From NCBI RefSeq assembly GCF_000314995.1, contig NZ_BAEO01000007.1:1-64000 (forward strand): a stretch of DNA of 64,000 nt, read 5' to 3'. The position numbers were made by a program, and so were the translations under genes. Positions 17,860 to 26,813 of this stretch are shown piece after piece (position 1 is the first letter of the stretch; each line of letters starts with the position of its first letter). Below the pieces are notes generated by a model that was not told where the DNA came from, made no database searches, and saw nothing but the letters and a program-made list of their open reading frames with translations. This DNA is from Paraglaciecola arctica BSs20135 (GTDB taxonomy: Bacteria; Pseudomonadota; Gammaproteobacteria; Enterobacterales; Alteromonadaceae).

Positions 17860-18105
17860 GATCAGCTCCGTCAATAGAATGTTCAAACCCTAGGAGTCTG
17901 GAAAGTTAAAGTCAAGGGAGTCATCTAGTCTTCTGGTTGTCGAATTTAAAAAAGAATGTTGAAACTTCGCGCCTTGTTTTTAATTCAATTTATATATAAC
18001 TTCACAAAACTTACAACAGTTTATAATTATGAAAAATTCTACTTTTATTAATTAGTGGGTACACTGCTATTAAGTTAAATTTCAATTAAATTTTAGGAGA
18101 GTTAA

Positions 18106-18486
18106 ATGTTTAGTCACGTGATGTTAGGTGCTAATGATATACAAGCATCGAAGAAGTTTTACGATGCTATTTTAGGTGCTTTGGGCTACGAAGAGGGAAC
18201 TATTGATCCTAAGGGTCGTTGTTTCTATTTCACTAAAACCGGTGTTTTTGGTTTGAGTGCGCCCATTGACGGTGAGCCTGCCAGTCACGGCAATGGCAGT
18301 ACTTTGGGTTTTGCTATTGAAAATGAAGAACAGGGGCTTGCTTGGCATGAAGCTGGTTTAGCCAACGGTGGTACAGCTTGTGAAGATCCTCCTGGTGTGC
18401 GTGATGGTGGTACTATGAAGTTATATTTAGCTTATCTTCGAGATCCTTCAGGCAATAAAATCTGTGCCATGAAACGTGTAAGTTAA
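18106..18486 (+). CDS. VOC (glyoxalase/bleomycin-resistance) family protein
   Basis: A 126-residue single VOC module starting MFSHVMLGANDIQASKKFYDAIL, with the metal-ligand-like histidine near the start and a C-terminal LAYLRDPSGNKICAM strand. It looks closest to the lactoylglutathione-lyase-related proteins often labelled glyoxalase; the substrate is not known. Strong TAGGAG ribosome-binding site seven bases before the ATG. It has its own 246-bp upstream spacer and a hairpin behind it, so it is probably monocistronic. Confidence 0.88.
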   Translation: MFSHVMLGANDIQASKKFYDAILGALGYEEGTIDPKGRCFYFTKTGVFGLSAPIDGEPASHGNGSTLGFAIENEEQGLAWHEAGLANGGTACEDPPGVRDGGTMKLYLAYLRDPSGNKICAMKRVS

Positions 18487-18506
18487 GTACCTTAAAATTA
18501 GAATTT

Positions 18507-18529
18507 TGTGGCTGGGTTATTCAGCCACA
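18507..18529 (+). terminator. Hairpin after the VOC gene
   Basis: A perfect 8-bp stem (TGTGGCTG with CAGCCACA) and a seven-base loop, 20 bases past the VOC stop. No long T-run follows, so termination is likely but not certain. Confidence 0.5.
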
Positions 18530-18625
18530 TGTTCTATATCCAACTGTTAGTTGTTCCTTATTTCACTACTTTTTTCTGTTTTTAGCTCGTAGCCATAAGC
18601 TCGCTACTCGTAGCTGTCGTTTTGT

Positions 18626-19375
18626 TTAACTCATTTTAGCTAACATACTCAATGGTGCGATACGGGCGAGGTATCTGAATAAAGCCCAAGGCCATTTGGG
18701 TACAAAACTATTGGCCACTTCTTTTTCGATGTCTTTAACTATGGCTTTGCAACCTGTTTCTAAGTCCACAATAAAGGGGACTGTTTTCACTTTTGCATTG
18801 ATTTCAGTACGAATAAAGCCTGGATGAATAGTCGTGGCTTTTATAGGTGTGTTGCGCACATCGATACGAATGCCTTCGCTGAGGGATGTTAACGCCGCTT
18901 TAGTGGCAGCATAAACTGTCATGGCTCGACGTGCTCCGCGCACGGCACTAACAGAGGAAATAGTGACTAAATGCCCTGCGTTTTGGCTACGAAATATTTC
19001 CATAGCGGCTTCACACTGAGCTAACGCTGAAACAAAGTTGGTCACTGCGGTCTGTTTATTGGCTTTAAAATATCCAGTGCCAAGTGAAGCCCCTTTGCCC
19101 ATTCCTGCATTAACTATGACGCGGTCAAGACTGCCTAAGTCTTCAGCAAAGGCTTTGATTACTTCAAACACTTGGTCGTGGTCGTTAACATCTAATGAAC
19201 GAATAAACACTTTAATATCGGGGTTAATGGTCAATAATTCTTGTTTAAGTGACTCTAAGTTATCCATTCTACGGGCACATAAAGCTAAGTTACGACCCAT
19301 CTTAGCGAACTCGATAGCCATGCCTTTACCCAAGCCTGAACTAGCACCAGTAATTAAAATATTTTGTCTGGTCAT
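18626..19375 (-). CDS. SDR family NAD(P)-dependent oxidoreductase
   Basis: A classical short-chain dehydrogenase of 249 residues. The cofactor motif TGASSGLGKGMA is at the N-terminus, followed by the NAG segment (VIVNAGMG), the catalytic serine in TISSVSAVRG and YAATK with Tyr and Lys. The ARRMDNLE loop after the second strand has basic residues that favour NADP. It is the last gene of a same-strand block with a histidine phosphatase, another SDR and an acyl-CoA dehydrogenase, but a 320-bp repeat-rich spacer separates it from them. Confidence 0.92.
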   Translation of the reverse strand: MTRQNILITGASSGLGKGMAIEFAKMGRNLALCARRMDNLESLKQELLTINPDIKVFIRSLDVNDHDQVFEVIKAFAEDLGSLDRVIVNAGMGKGASLGTGYFKANKQTAVTNFVSALAQCEAAMEIFRSQNAGHLVTISSVSAVRGARRAMTVYAATKAALTSLSEGIRIDVRNTPIKATTIHPGFIRTEINAKVKTVPFIVDLETGCKAIVKDIEKEVANSFVPKWPWALFRYLARIAPLSMLAKMS

Positions 19376-19420
19376 ATTGTGTATTCTCTTATTATTGTTT
19401 GATTAACTAGCTACTTAAAG

Positions 19421-19690
19421 GCTAAAAAATTATTCACCACAGGGAAAAGGAGGGCACAGAGGAAAGTAAAATCTGGTTTTCTTCATTTTCATTTTCATTT
19501 TCTGTGTTCTTTTGTTCTTTCATGGTTTAAATCTTTTCTTGGGGCTATTTAAAAGTCAGTAAGTTATTGTGTTTACCTTTAAATTTGCTAAAAAATTATT
19601 CATCACAAACGAAAGTAAAACCTGGTTTTCTTAACTTTTTATATCTGTTCTCTGTGTTCTCCTTTTCCCCCGTGGTTCAATTTTTTTCTT
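19421..19690. repeat. CACAGAGG-type intergenic repeat, two adjacent copies
   Basis: Two related units start at 19421 and 19587. Both open with GCTAAAAAATTATTCA, share GAAAGTAAAA and CTGGTTTTCTT blocks, and end in CTGTGTTCT-type words with a T-rich tail. The second ends in CCCCCGTGGTTCAATTTTT, the same right end as at about 130-150. They fill the 320-bp gap between the SDR and the histidine phosphatase. No coding potential. Confidence 0.65.
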
Positions 19691-19695
19691 GACGT

Positions 19696-20391
19696 TTATT
19701 TGTAAGTTAACAGGTGTTTGTTGTTGCCTTCGAATGTGCTGTGTTCGTTGAGTGACGATAAAATAATCCCTTTTTGGGTGCTGATAAGTTTGGTGATACC
19801 GCAGTTAACCAAGGTCCAGTTAAGGTTCATTAGATTTTCTGCGGGTACACCTAATATGGCTTGGGACAATAATGCTATGGGTCCACCTGAACTGAACACT
19901 GCTACACGCTTTTCACCATCAAGGCCACTAATCAAGTTTGCCAAGGCGGTCTGTATTCTGTGCTGATAATCAGGCCAAGACTCAATATAGTCATCATTAT
20001 GTTGGCTGCTGATCCAGCGGCTAAAGGCTTGAGCAATGACTTTTTCCAAGGATTTATGAGGATTATCTTGTTTACTCATATAGGTTTTTACGCCTTGTGC
20101 AGTGGCAAGTTCAGAGTTAAATTGAGCGAGGATATCTTGATGATCGTATTCGTTCCATGCGGCATCTATTGTAGGTTCTATATCTGTTTGTCCCATGGCA
20201 GATAAGCAGCCGTTTGTAGTTTGCTGATGTCGCTGCATGCTACCTCGTACTACTTTGTCAAAGTTTCCGATTCTGGCTCTAAAACTATCGCCTATATGCA
20301 CGGCTTGTTGTTCGCCAAGTTCAGATAAACAATCATATTCGGCTTTGCCAAAAGATGCTTGGCCATGTCTAATTAAATAAATAGCGGTCAT
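19696..20391 (-). CDS. Histidine phosphatase family protein (phosphoglycerate mutase-like)
   Basis: A 231-residue branch-1 histidine phosphatase. The phosphohistidine motif RHG is in MTAIYLIRHGQASFG, and the second catalytic histidine region is replaced by FSSGGPIALLSQ near residue 165, where many members have SHGG. Without the usual histidine there, activity may be altered. It is between two SDR genes and downstream of an acyl-CoA dehydrogenase. That arrangement recurs in gammaproteobacterial fatty or hydroxy acid catabolic clusters, where it may dephosphorylate an intermediate (inference). Confidence 0.87.
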   Translation of the reverse strand: MTAIYLIRHGQASFGKAEYDCLSELGEQQAVHIGDSFRARIGNFDKVVRGSMQRHQQTTNGCLSAMGQTDIEPTIDAAWNEYDHQDILAQFNSELATAQGVKTYMSKQDNPHKSLEKVIAQAFSRWISSQHNDDYIESWPDYQHRIQTALANLISGLDGEKRVAVFSSGGPIALLSQAILGVPAENLMNLNWTLVNCGITKLISTQKGIILSSLNEHSTFEGNNKHLLTYK

Positions 20392-20492
20392 TTTAGTGTT
20401 TGCCTTTTATGGCTTTACGGCATTGCCAAAGCAAATAATGCACAAAAAACCAAATATGTTTAAAGGTTGGGTTATTGGTGCTACTCAAGGTA

Positions 20493-21302
20493 TTAAGCTC
20501 TAGGCTTAAAGTTTTTTAGTTGTTTTTTCATCATAGCTAAATAACGCATCGGCGCTAACCAGCGTTTCATGCGAAAGGCGGTGCGTCCGTCTTTATGGGT
20601 GATGGTCATAAACTTGAGATTTTCACTGTCTTGGTAGATTGCTTCGGCTACTTGAGCAGCGGTGATGTCGGATGAATTATGCAGCATTTTACTCACAAGT
20701 TTTGCCACGCCAGGCTGCTTACTGCGCATTGATTCGTCTAGGTTTGTGGAAAAGAACCCCGGACAAGCAACACTGACATGAATATTATCGTCAGCGAGCT
20801 CAAGGTGCATGGTTTCTGAAAAGCTGACCACAGCAGCTTTACTGGCATTGTAGCTGCCCATAAGAGGAGCGGGTGTGATCCCCGCTTGTGATGCAATATT
20901 CACGATTTTTCCAGCACTTTGCTGTTTCATCATAGGTACAAAGGTGCGGCACATTCGTACCATGCCTAATACATTGATATTTAATACCCACTCCCACTGC
21001 TCAATGTCTTCAAATTCCAAGGCGCCGCCAGTGGCAACCCCTGCATTGTTGACTAGCACATCGAGTGTGCTCCAACGAGATTGAAGCTGTTGTTGCAGTG
21101 TTTCAATATCAGCTTCGTTGGTGATATCACAAGGCAAAAAGAAGGCTTTGCCACCTGACTTAGTGATGCTATCAACCACTTTATGTGCGCGCTCTGAATT
21201 TAAGTCGGCTATACACACTTCAAAGTTTTGTTTAGCATAATGTAGTGCCAGCGCTTCACCTAAACCTGAAGCGCCTCCGGTTATTAATACATTCTTGTTC
21301 AT
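20493..21302 (-). CDS. SDR family oxidoreductase
   Basis: A second short-chain dehydrogenase, 269 residues, with TGGASGLGEALA as cofactor loop, the acidic CIADLNSERA after the second strand (favouring NAD), LVNNAGVATGG, NIASQAG with the catalytic serine and YNASKAA with Tyr and Lys. Its start overlaps the stop of the acyl-CoA dehydrogenase by four bases, so both are co-translated and probably act on the same pathway. The long C-terminal segment (RMKRWLAPMRYLAMMKK) is amphipathic and could touch the membrane. Confidence 0.92.
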   Translation of the reverse strand: MNKNVLITGGASGLGEALALHYAKQNFEVCIADLNSERAHKVVDSITKSGGKAFFLPCDITNEADIETLQQQLQSRWSTLDVLVNNAGVATGGALEFEDIEQWEWVLNINVLGMVRMCRTFVPMMKQQSAGKIVNIASQAGITPAPLMGSYNASKAAVVSFSETMHLELADDNIHVSVACPGFFSTNLDESMRSKQPGVAKLVSKMLHNSSDITAAQVAEAIYQDSENLKFMTITHKDGRTAFRMKRWLAPMRYLAMMKKQLKNFKPRA

Positions 21303-22519
21303 TGGTATTTTTTCAACTCTAAACGGGCAACCATGCCTTTATGTACTTCATCAGGTCCATCAGCCAAACGTAAGGCTCTAGCACCAGCAGCAAAACGGGC
21401 GAGTGGGAAGTCGTCACACATACCTGCACCACCATGAATTTGGATCGCCATATCAACCACTTCTTCAAGCATTTTGGGCACAGCTACTTTAATCGCAGAA
21501 ATATCTACCATGGCATTTTTAACACCCAGATTGTCAATTTTCCAAGCGGCTTGTAAGGTTAATAAACGGGCTTGTTCAATAGCTATACGAGCTTCGGCAA
21601 CACGTTCTCGGTTGCCACCTAACATCATCAGAGGTTTACCAAATGCGCTACGTGACATGCCGCGCTGCATAGCAAGTTCTAAAGCTTTTTCAGCACAGCC
21701 GATTGAACGCATACAATGATGAATTCGGCCTGGGCCAAGGCGACCTTGGGCAATGGCAAAGCCTTTACCCATGCCAACTAACAAGTTTTCTTTAGGGACG
21801 CGCACATTAGTAAGATGCATTTCGCCATGACCAGAAGGAGCGTCATAATCCCCGAATGCTTGTAACATACGTTTAATTTCAATGCCCGGAGTATCTAGTG
21901 GCACCACTACCATGCTGTGCTGGCTGTGTTTGTCATTTTCTGGATTCGATAGGGCCATAAAAATAGTGATTTTGGCGTTGGGGTGGCCTAAACCTGTAGA
22001 CCACCATTTTTTGCCGTTAAGCACTAACTCATTGCCGTCTAATTCAACGGTTGCTTGCATATTGGTGGCATCTGACGAAGCAACATCGGGCTCGGTCATA
22101 CCAAACACTGAACGTATTTCACCGGCTAATAGTGGTTTAAGCCATTTTTTTTGTTGGAATTCGTTTCCAAAGTGATAAAGCACTTCCATATTGCCGGTGT
22201 CAGGTGCGTTACAGTTAAATATTTCAGAGGCAAATAACACTCTGCCCATTTGTTCGGCTAGCGGCGCATATTCTAATGTAGTTAAACCTTTGCCTAATTT
22301 AGTGTCAGGTAAAAATAGATTCCATAACCCAGCGTCTTGGGCTTTTTTCTTAAGGGGCTCTATTAATGGATGGACTTGCCAATTTTTCCAATCACCACCG
22401 GGGTTTAATTTATGAGTTTCAGCATAAATTTGTTCTTCAACTGGATAAATATGTTCATCCATAAAGGCTTTTACACGTTCGATATAACCTAGTGTTTTTT
22501 GGCTGTGGTTAAAATCCAT
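21299..22519 (-). CDS. Acyl-CoA dehydrogenase family protein
   Basis: A flavin-dependent acyl-CoA dehydrogenase of 406 residues. The FAD-binding core (FGMTEPDVASSDATNM, then KWWSTGLGHPNAK), the C-terminal helical domain (SRSAFGKPLMMLGGNRERVAEARI) and IQIHGGAGMCDDFPLAR are clear. The type resembles the ACAD10/11 or FadE-like dehydrogenases used for unusual or hydroxylated acyl chains. ATG at 22519 has GGGAG eight bases upstream and is preferred over TTG at 22534. First gene of an operon with the overlapping SDR; divergent from a LysR regulator. Confidence 0.92.
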   Translation of the reverse strand: MDFNHSQKTLGYIERVKAFMDEHIYPVEEQIYAETHKLNPGGDWKNWQVHPLIEPLKKKAQDAGLWNLFLPDTKLGKGLTTLEYAPLAEQMGRVLFASEIFNCNAPDTGNMEVLYHFGNEFQQKKWLKPLLAGEIRSVFGMTEPDVASSDATNMQATVELDGNELVLNGKKWWSTGLGHPNAKITIFMALSNPENDKHSQHSMVVVPLDTPGIEIKRMLQAFGDYDAPSGHGEMHLTNVRVPKENLLVGMGKGFAIAQGRLGPGRIHHCMRSIGCAEKALELAMQRGMSRSAFGKPLMMLGGNRERVAEARIAIEQARLLTLQAAWKIDNLGVKNAMVDISAIKVAVPKMLEEVVDMAIQIHGGAGMCDDFPLARFAAGARALRLADGPDEVHKGMVARLELKKYQ

Positions 22520-22580
22520 AATAGTAACTCCCAAAGTTGCATAAGCAGAAATTAAGCTAAGAATAGTCTCTTTTTTTAAT

Positions 22581-22625
22581 TGAATGAAATGAAAAATACT
22601 TTATGGTTACTATGAATTTCATTCA
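22581..22625. promoter_or_regulatory. 10-bp inverted repeat in the acyl-CoA dehydrogenase / LysR divergent spacer
   Basis: TGAATGAAAT (22581-22590) and its exact complement ATTTCATTCA (22616-22625) are separated by 25 bp, between the divergent starts at 22519 and 22639. Arms of this spacing could be contacted by a LysR tetramer. Candidate operator only. Confidence 0.45.
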
Positions 22626-22638
22626 TGATGGTGATTTG

Positions 22639-23556
22639 ATGACAGACGTAACTAGGATCCAACAACTTGACCTTAATTTGCTCAAAATCTTTGAAAGTAT
22701 TTATCAAGAGCAGAATATGTCGCGCACAGCAGAGGCTTTGCATATTACGCCTTCAGCAGTAAGTCACGCCTTAAAACGATTGCGCGACTATTTAGGCGAT
22801 CCTTTATTTCAGCGTAGCAATAATCGTATGTTGCCCACTCCCGCTTGTCAGCGTATGGCACCGCAGATTATTGATAATCTCACCCGTTTAAGGCAAATAT
22901 TACAGCATTGGGGGGAGTTTCAAGCGCTTACCAGCCAACATCATTTTCGTTTGGGTATTCACTATGCATTTGAGCCTTTTATCTTGCCAAAGCTGGCTAA
23001 AAAGCTCGCTGAATTTGCACCTAATACCACTTTTGCCAGTGTCAAAGTAGATAGAGAAAACCTAACCCGAGAATTAGGTGCAGGCCGTGTTGATATGGCG
23101 TTTGATGTGGCTCTGCCTATTAAGCCACCTGTATTGCACTCAAAGCTTTTCGATGATGAGTTTTGTGTATTAATGCGTAAAGGGCATCCCATTGAGAATA
23201 ACTTGACTCTACAAACATACTTTGTAGCTAAACATATTGGAGTATCAAACCGTCCAAGTGGCGCTGCAGCTGAGGATATTTTATTTCAACAACAAGGCCT
23301 GTCACGACAAATTAGTTTCAGGTGCCAAAATTATTATGCTGCAAAAACCATGTTGGTGGAGTCTGATTTACTATTAACTGTACCTTATCTATTGGGTCAG
23401 GAGTTAATGGGTAGTGTAGGGCAAGCTGATGGTTTGTCACAAGCTGCTATGCCTGTTCATCTAACTAATATTGAGACACACTTATACTGGCACAAAAATA
23501 CTGAAGATGACGAAGCATTAAGCTGGTTTAGACAAATGTTGGTGTCACTGTTTTAA
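22639..23556 (+). CDS. LysR family transcriptional regulator
   Basis: A 305-residue LTTR. The N-terminal helix-turn-helix (LNLLKIFESIYQEQNMSRTAEALHITPSAVSHALKRL, partial core NMSRTAEALHITPSAV) is followed by a periplasmic-binding-like effector domain (HFRLGIHYAFEPFILPKL onward). The ATG at 22639 starts right before the domain; the in-frame ATG at 22603 would lie within the inverted repeat. It is divergent from the acyl-CoA dehydrogenase operon, the standard LysR arrangement, so it probably controls that operon. Effector unknown. Confidence 0.9.
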   Translation: MTDVTRIQQLDLNLLKIFESIYQEQNMSRTAEALHITPSAVSHALKRLRDYLGDPLFQRSNNRMLPTPACQRMAPQIIDNLTRLRQILQHWGEFQALTSQHHFRLGIHYAFEPFILPKLAKKLAEFAPNTTFASVKVDRENLTRELGAGRVDMAFDVALPIKPPVLHSKLFDDEFCVLMRKGHPIENNLTLQTYFVAKHIGVSNRPSGAAAEDILFQQQGLSRQISFRCQNYYAAKTMLVESDLLLTVPYLLGQELMGSVGQADGLSQAAMPVHLTNIETHLYWHKNTEDDEALSWFRQMLVSLF

Positions 23557-23715
23557 CTGCTAGTTGCATTGAATTGAGTTGGTAATTATGCATATTTTAA
23601 GTATTAATCTATTGTTTCCAGATCTAGTCACTTTAGTAGTATCATAATGAACTGGTCTTATGTGTTTCAGCTAACAAGTGAATTATTTTCTGTCTGAAAT
23701 AAAAAAAAGGGGGGT

Positions 23716-25569
23716 ATGTTGGCGTTAAATAAATTATTAGTATTCGTTTTTTTTATTTGCACTTATAGTACTTCACTCTTGTCGTCTCAGACCATTCCTA
23801 CTATTGATGTCCAAAAAGAACTAATTGATGGTAAAACGAGTCTTGCTGGGCAATGGGCGTTAAGTTGGGGGGAGTGGACGCCATTGGCTGACATTGCCGC
23901 GTCCAAAGCTAATTTTAAAGTTGTATTATTACCTAATTTTGTTAGTTCCATAGTTGATGAAAAGACACTAAATACCCATAGATTTGGTACTTATACACTC
24001 AAATTGAATAATTTGAGTGATGCTTTTCAAAAGCCAGTAATACGCATGCGTAACGTCAATGATGCTTGGCAGGCCTGGTGGATAGATGAGTCAGGGCAAT
24101 CCCAGTTTTTAGGCGAATCGGGTAAGATTGCCAAAAATTATAAAGCACAAGAAGTTAGTTTTAAAACGCATATATTACAATTACCTCAAAACGTACATTC
24201 AGGCACTTTAGTGGTTTACCTTTCGGCGCACTTATACAAACGTGGCGGTATGTATGGTGAATTCGATGTACAGGAATTTGAGTCGGCCAATAAATTTCTA
24301 CTTTCTGATTTGGCCAGTCGCTCGGTACTCATTGCCATTGGTTTACTTGTGGTCTTTCAAAATATTTTGTTTTATATATTTCGACCCAAAGAGCGTGTAT
24401 TACTCTTGTTGGGAATACTTGCGTTCTCTACGTTATTAAGAGCAACCGCATCTGCTGAATATGTTTATTACTTCTTCGGGAACCCTGCTATGTATGGTTT
24501 TTTGTTGAAACTGGAATATATTACAATTGTATGGCCCCCTGTTGCAGCAGTGCATTTTTTCTCATGTTTATTTCCCACTAAACGATCCAGTCAAGTTGTT
24601 AAAATTGGCTATATAATTGTCCCAATAGTTATCATGTACACCGTCTTGGCACCTCTTAAACAGGTCCTTGAACATTTACTTTATTACCAAGTGATTTTAG
24701 TGATATTTACGCTTTACGCTTTATGGTTAATCATTAATTCGATGATAGTTAAATCTTATCGTTCTAGAACAATGATAATCAGTGGGCTTTTTCTGTTTTT
24801 AGGGGTCGTGAATGACGTTATTGCTGCTCAATCTAGTTCCTATAACCTTTTTATCGCAGAATATACTTTGTTCTTGTTTTTGTTTGCGCAAACCCAGTTC
24901 CATTCTTTAAGGTTTGTATCAGCTCTGGATACTGCAGAACACTTAACCAACAACTTGCAACATGAAGTGGCTGAAAAAACTAAAGAGTTATCTATTCGTA
25001 ACCTCGAACTTGAGGACAAAGCGGACTATTTGAAAATTCAGCATGATCAGATAAAAGAGTTATCTGAAACCGATCATCTTACTGGTTTGTATAATCGCCA
25101 AACGTTTGATAGTCATTTAGATTTAAAATTTTATCAGGCTGTTCAAAAAGCAGAAAAATTGGCTTTAGTGATGTTGGATATAGACAACTTTAAGAAAATT
25201 AATGACAGTTATGGACATCAAGTTGGGGATGAATGTTTAAAAACCGTGGCTGAATTCTTACGGCAATCTAATTTGCGTAAAGATGACTTTGTCGCCAGGT
25301 ATGGCGGTGAGGAAATGGTTATTGTTTTAACCAATACTGATATCAAAGGTGCCGAAGAAATCAGCCAAAGAATATGTGATGGATTGAGTCAGATAGAATT
25401 GCATGCTGATGAAGGTACAATTGTACTGACTGCAAGTTTTGGCATAGCGGAATTGATTTATAACCAAGTCGAGAATACTACCCAGTTATTAAAGTTGGCA
25501 GATGACGCACTTTATCAAGCAAAATCGCTAGGTAAAAATCAAGTGGTTACAGCTGAAGTATCTTCTTAA
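23716..25569 (+). CDS. Membrane diguanylate cyclase with 7TMR-DISM-like sensor
   Basis: Makes c-di-GMP from two GTP. Order: signal peptide, an extracytoplasmic beta-rich domain (to about residue 195), seven hydrophobic helices (about 200-405, 7TMR-DISM type), a coiled coil (EHLTNNLQHEVAEKTKEL), then GGDEF. The catalytic loop is GGEEM rather than GGEEF, which is usually tolerated. An inhibitory RxxD site (RKDD) is present five residues before it. 617 residues. ATG at 23716 follows a G-rich ribosome-binding site. A related cyclase with the same layout lies at 27617-29494, suggesting an old duplication. Confidence 0.92.
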   Translation: MLALNKLLVFVFFICTYSTSLLSSQTIPTIDVQKELIDGKTSLAGQWALSWGEWTPLADIAASKANFKVVLLPNFVSSIVDEKTLNTHRFGTYTLKLNNLSDAFQKPVIRMRNVNDAWQAWWIDESGQSQFLGESGKIAKNYKAQEVSFKTHILQLPQNVHSGTLVVYLSAHLYKRGGMYGEFDVQEFESANKFLLSDLASRSVLIAIGLLVVFQNILFYIFRPKERVLLLLGILAFSTLLRATASAEYVYYFFGNPAMYGFLLKLEYITIVWPPVAAVHFFSCLFPTKRSSQVVKIGYIIVPIVIMYTVLAPLKQVLEHLLYYQVILVIFTLYALWLIINSMIVKSYRSRTMIISGLFLFLGVVNDVIAAQSSSYNLFIAEYTLFLFLFAQTQFHSLRFVSALDTAEHLTNNLQHEVAEKTKELSIRNLELEDKADYLKIQHDQIKELSETDHLTGLYNRQTFDSHLDLKFYQAVQKAEKLALVMLDIDNFKKINDSYGHQVGDECLKTVAEFLRQSNLRKDDFVARYGGEEMVIVLTNTDIKGAEEISQRICDGLSQIELHADEGTIVLTASFGIAELIYNQVENTTQLLKLADDALYQAKSLGKNQVVTAEVSS

Positions 25570-25619
25570 ATTAATTCAACTTGTTGTAATAATTTCTAAA
25601 AGTCAGTTAATTGTGACAT

Positions 25620-25838
25620 TTACAGATTGTTTAACACCATGCTTTTTATTTTCAGTGCTTTTTCGAAATGATCTAGTTGATGGGTTTTAATCCACCAAGT
25701 GGCCACTTCCATTAATAATGTAGGGTCGTCGTTTTTATTAGCAAAAAATGCGTAGAATGATAGGCCCACTGAGGATCCTTTGGCGGCTATCTTCTTATCG
25801 CACACATCAATAATTTTTACTCTTAACTTGTCTTGCAA
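25620..25838 (-). CDS. DUF6500 family small protein
   Basis: 72 residues, cytoplasmic, one compact domain (KIIDVCDKKIAAKGSSVGL then SFYAFFANKNDDPTLLMEV, ATWWIKTHQLDHFEKAL). I recall this as the DUF6500 family; the match is from memory. TTG start at 25838 lies one base after the stop of the DUF6151 gene, with its ribosome-binding site (AGGGGTGAG) inside the end of that gene, so the two are coupled. Function unknown. It converges on the cyclase gene upstream on the plus strand. Confidence 0.72.
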   Translation of the reverse strand: MQDKLRVKIIDVCDKKIAAKGSSVGLSFYAFFANKNDDPTLLMEVATWWIKTHQLDHFEKALKIKSMVLNNL

Positions 25839-25839
25839 C

Positions 25840-26424
25840 TCACCCCTCTCTTTTTTTATTTTTTAGCACTTCAGGTTTAGACACAGTACTACCATCTGGA
25901 TTGAAAAAGACAGATGGCTGCTCTAGGCCTCTAATTTTCCACATGATTAATTTACCCAGAACACGCATCGATATTTTAAATAATGACATTTTATGTTCTT
26001 CAGGTACTGATATCTTGGCCGATTGCCAGTGGGCAATACCCAAAGAAGCACCTAAATCGCTATCTCGCGTGGCTTGGTTATTCATAAAATTGTGGATCAC
26101 TCCAATAAAAGGAGCTTTGTGACCAAGGGTATTGCCAATAGGTGTGTTGCAACACTTTGCATACCAGCGATGTAAACCTTTTTGAGAAAATTTTACACAA
26201 GCTATATGTTCATTGCCCTCAGTGATTTTTACATAGGATATGGGCATTTGAAAAATGTCGGTGCCATTATATTGATCTAGTACTTGATTTTCTTGCTGTA
26301 AAAATATGGCAAATTTTTGGCAGTCAATACAACAACACACAATCCGGTTGCCAGATTGTGCGTTAACATTTTTGGTAAAGCCGATTATTTTTCCGCAAGC
26401 GCAACTCAGGCTTATTTCAGGCAT
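25840..26424 (-). CDS. DUF6151 (GFA-like, zinc-binding) protein
   Basis: 194 residues with an N-terminal cysteine pattern CACGK, CCCIDCQKF and a later CCNTPIGNT, resembling the zinc-binding fold of glutathione-dependent formaldehyde-activating (GFA) proteins, and matching DUF6151 as I recall. Most likely binds zinc through these cysteines. No enzymatic role is known to me. ATG at 26424. It is co-transcribed with the DUF6500 gene downstream, and the DUF3012 lipoprotein gene lies upstream on the same strand. Confidence 0.78.
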   Translation of the reverse strand: MPEISLSCACGKIIGFTKNVNAQSGNRIVCCCIDCQKFAIFLQQENQVLDQYNGTDIFQMPISYVKITEGNEHIACVKFSQKGLHRWYAKCCNTPIGNTLGHKAPFIGVIHNFMNNQATRDSDLGASLGIAHWQSAKISVPEEHKMSLFKISMRVLGKLIMWKIRGLEQPSVFFNPDGSTVSKPEVLKNKKREG

Positions 26425-26468
26425 TTTAACGACTCTTAAATAAAGTTTGTTACCGCAGTTTTTTTAAC

Positions 26469-26627
26469 CTAAAAAATGCAATGTTTGGCAAAATCTGTAC
26501 CTTCTGATGCGGTCCAATCTGCTTTAGGCTTTTCTTTCATATCAGCGCACCACTCTTCGCTACCGATTTCTGGCGCACAACCACTTAAAAATAAAGCGAC
26601 AGCAAAAACACCTATTAATTTTTTCAT
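26469..26627 (-). CDS. DUF3012 family small lipoprotein
   Basis: A 52-residue protein, easily missed because of its size. It starts MKKLIGVFAVALFLSGCAPE, a lipoprotein signal with lipobox LSGC, and continues with the conserved EEWCADMKEKPKADWTA and a C-terminal DFAKHCIF, a pattern I recognise as DUF3012. Two cysteines (WC and HC) in the mature part could form a disulphide. ATG at 26627 has AAGGAA about eight bases upstream. It probably sits on the periplasmic side of a membrane. Role unknown. Confidence 0.85.
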   Translation of the reverse strand: MKKLIGVFAVALFLSGCAPEIGSEEWCADMKEKPKADWTASEGTDFAKHCIF

Positions 26628-26813
26628 AAACGTTATTCCTTAAATATAAACAAAGTTAGTACATCGAATGAACCTTAAACTTTAGCATAAAAGAAAATGT
26701 GTATAGAGTACATATGCCAGCACACTACCCTGACATTTATATATTAATAATATTATATTCACTGACAGTTTACTTTAAGTTAGCCTAGTGAAAATCAAAA
26801 AGAGCCTATTACC

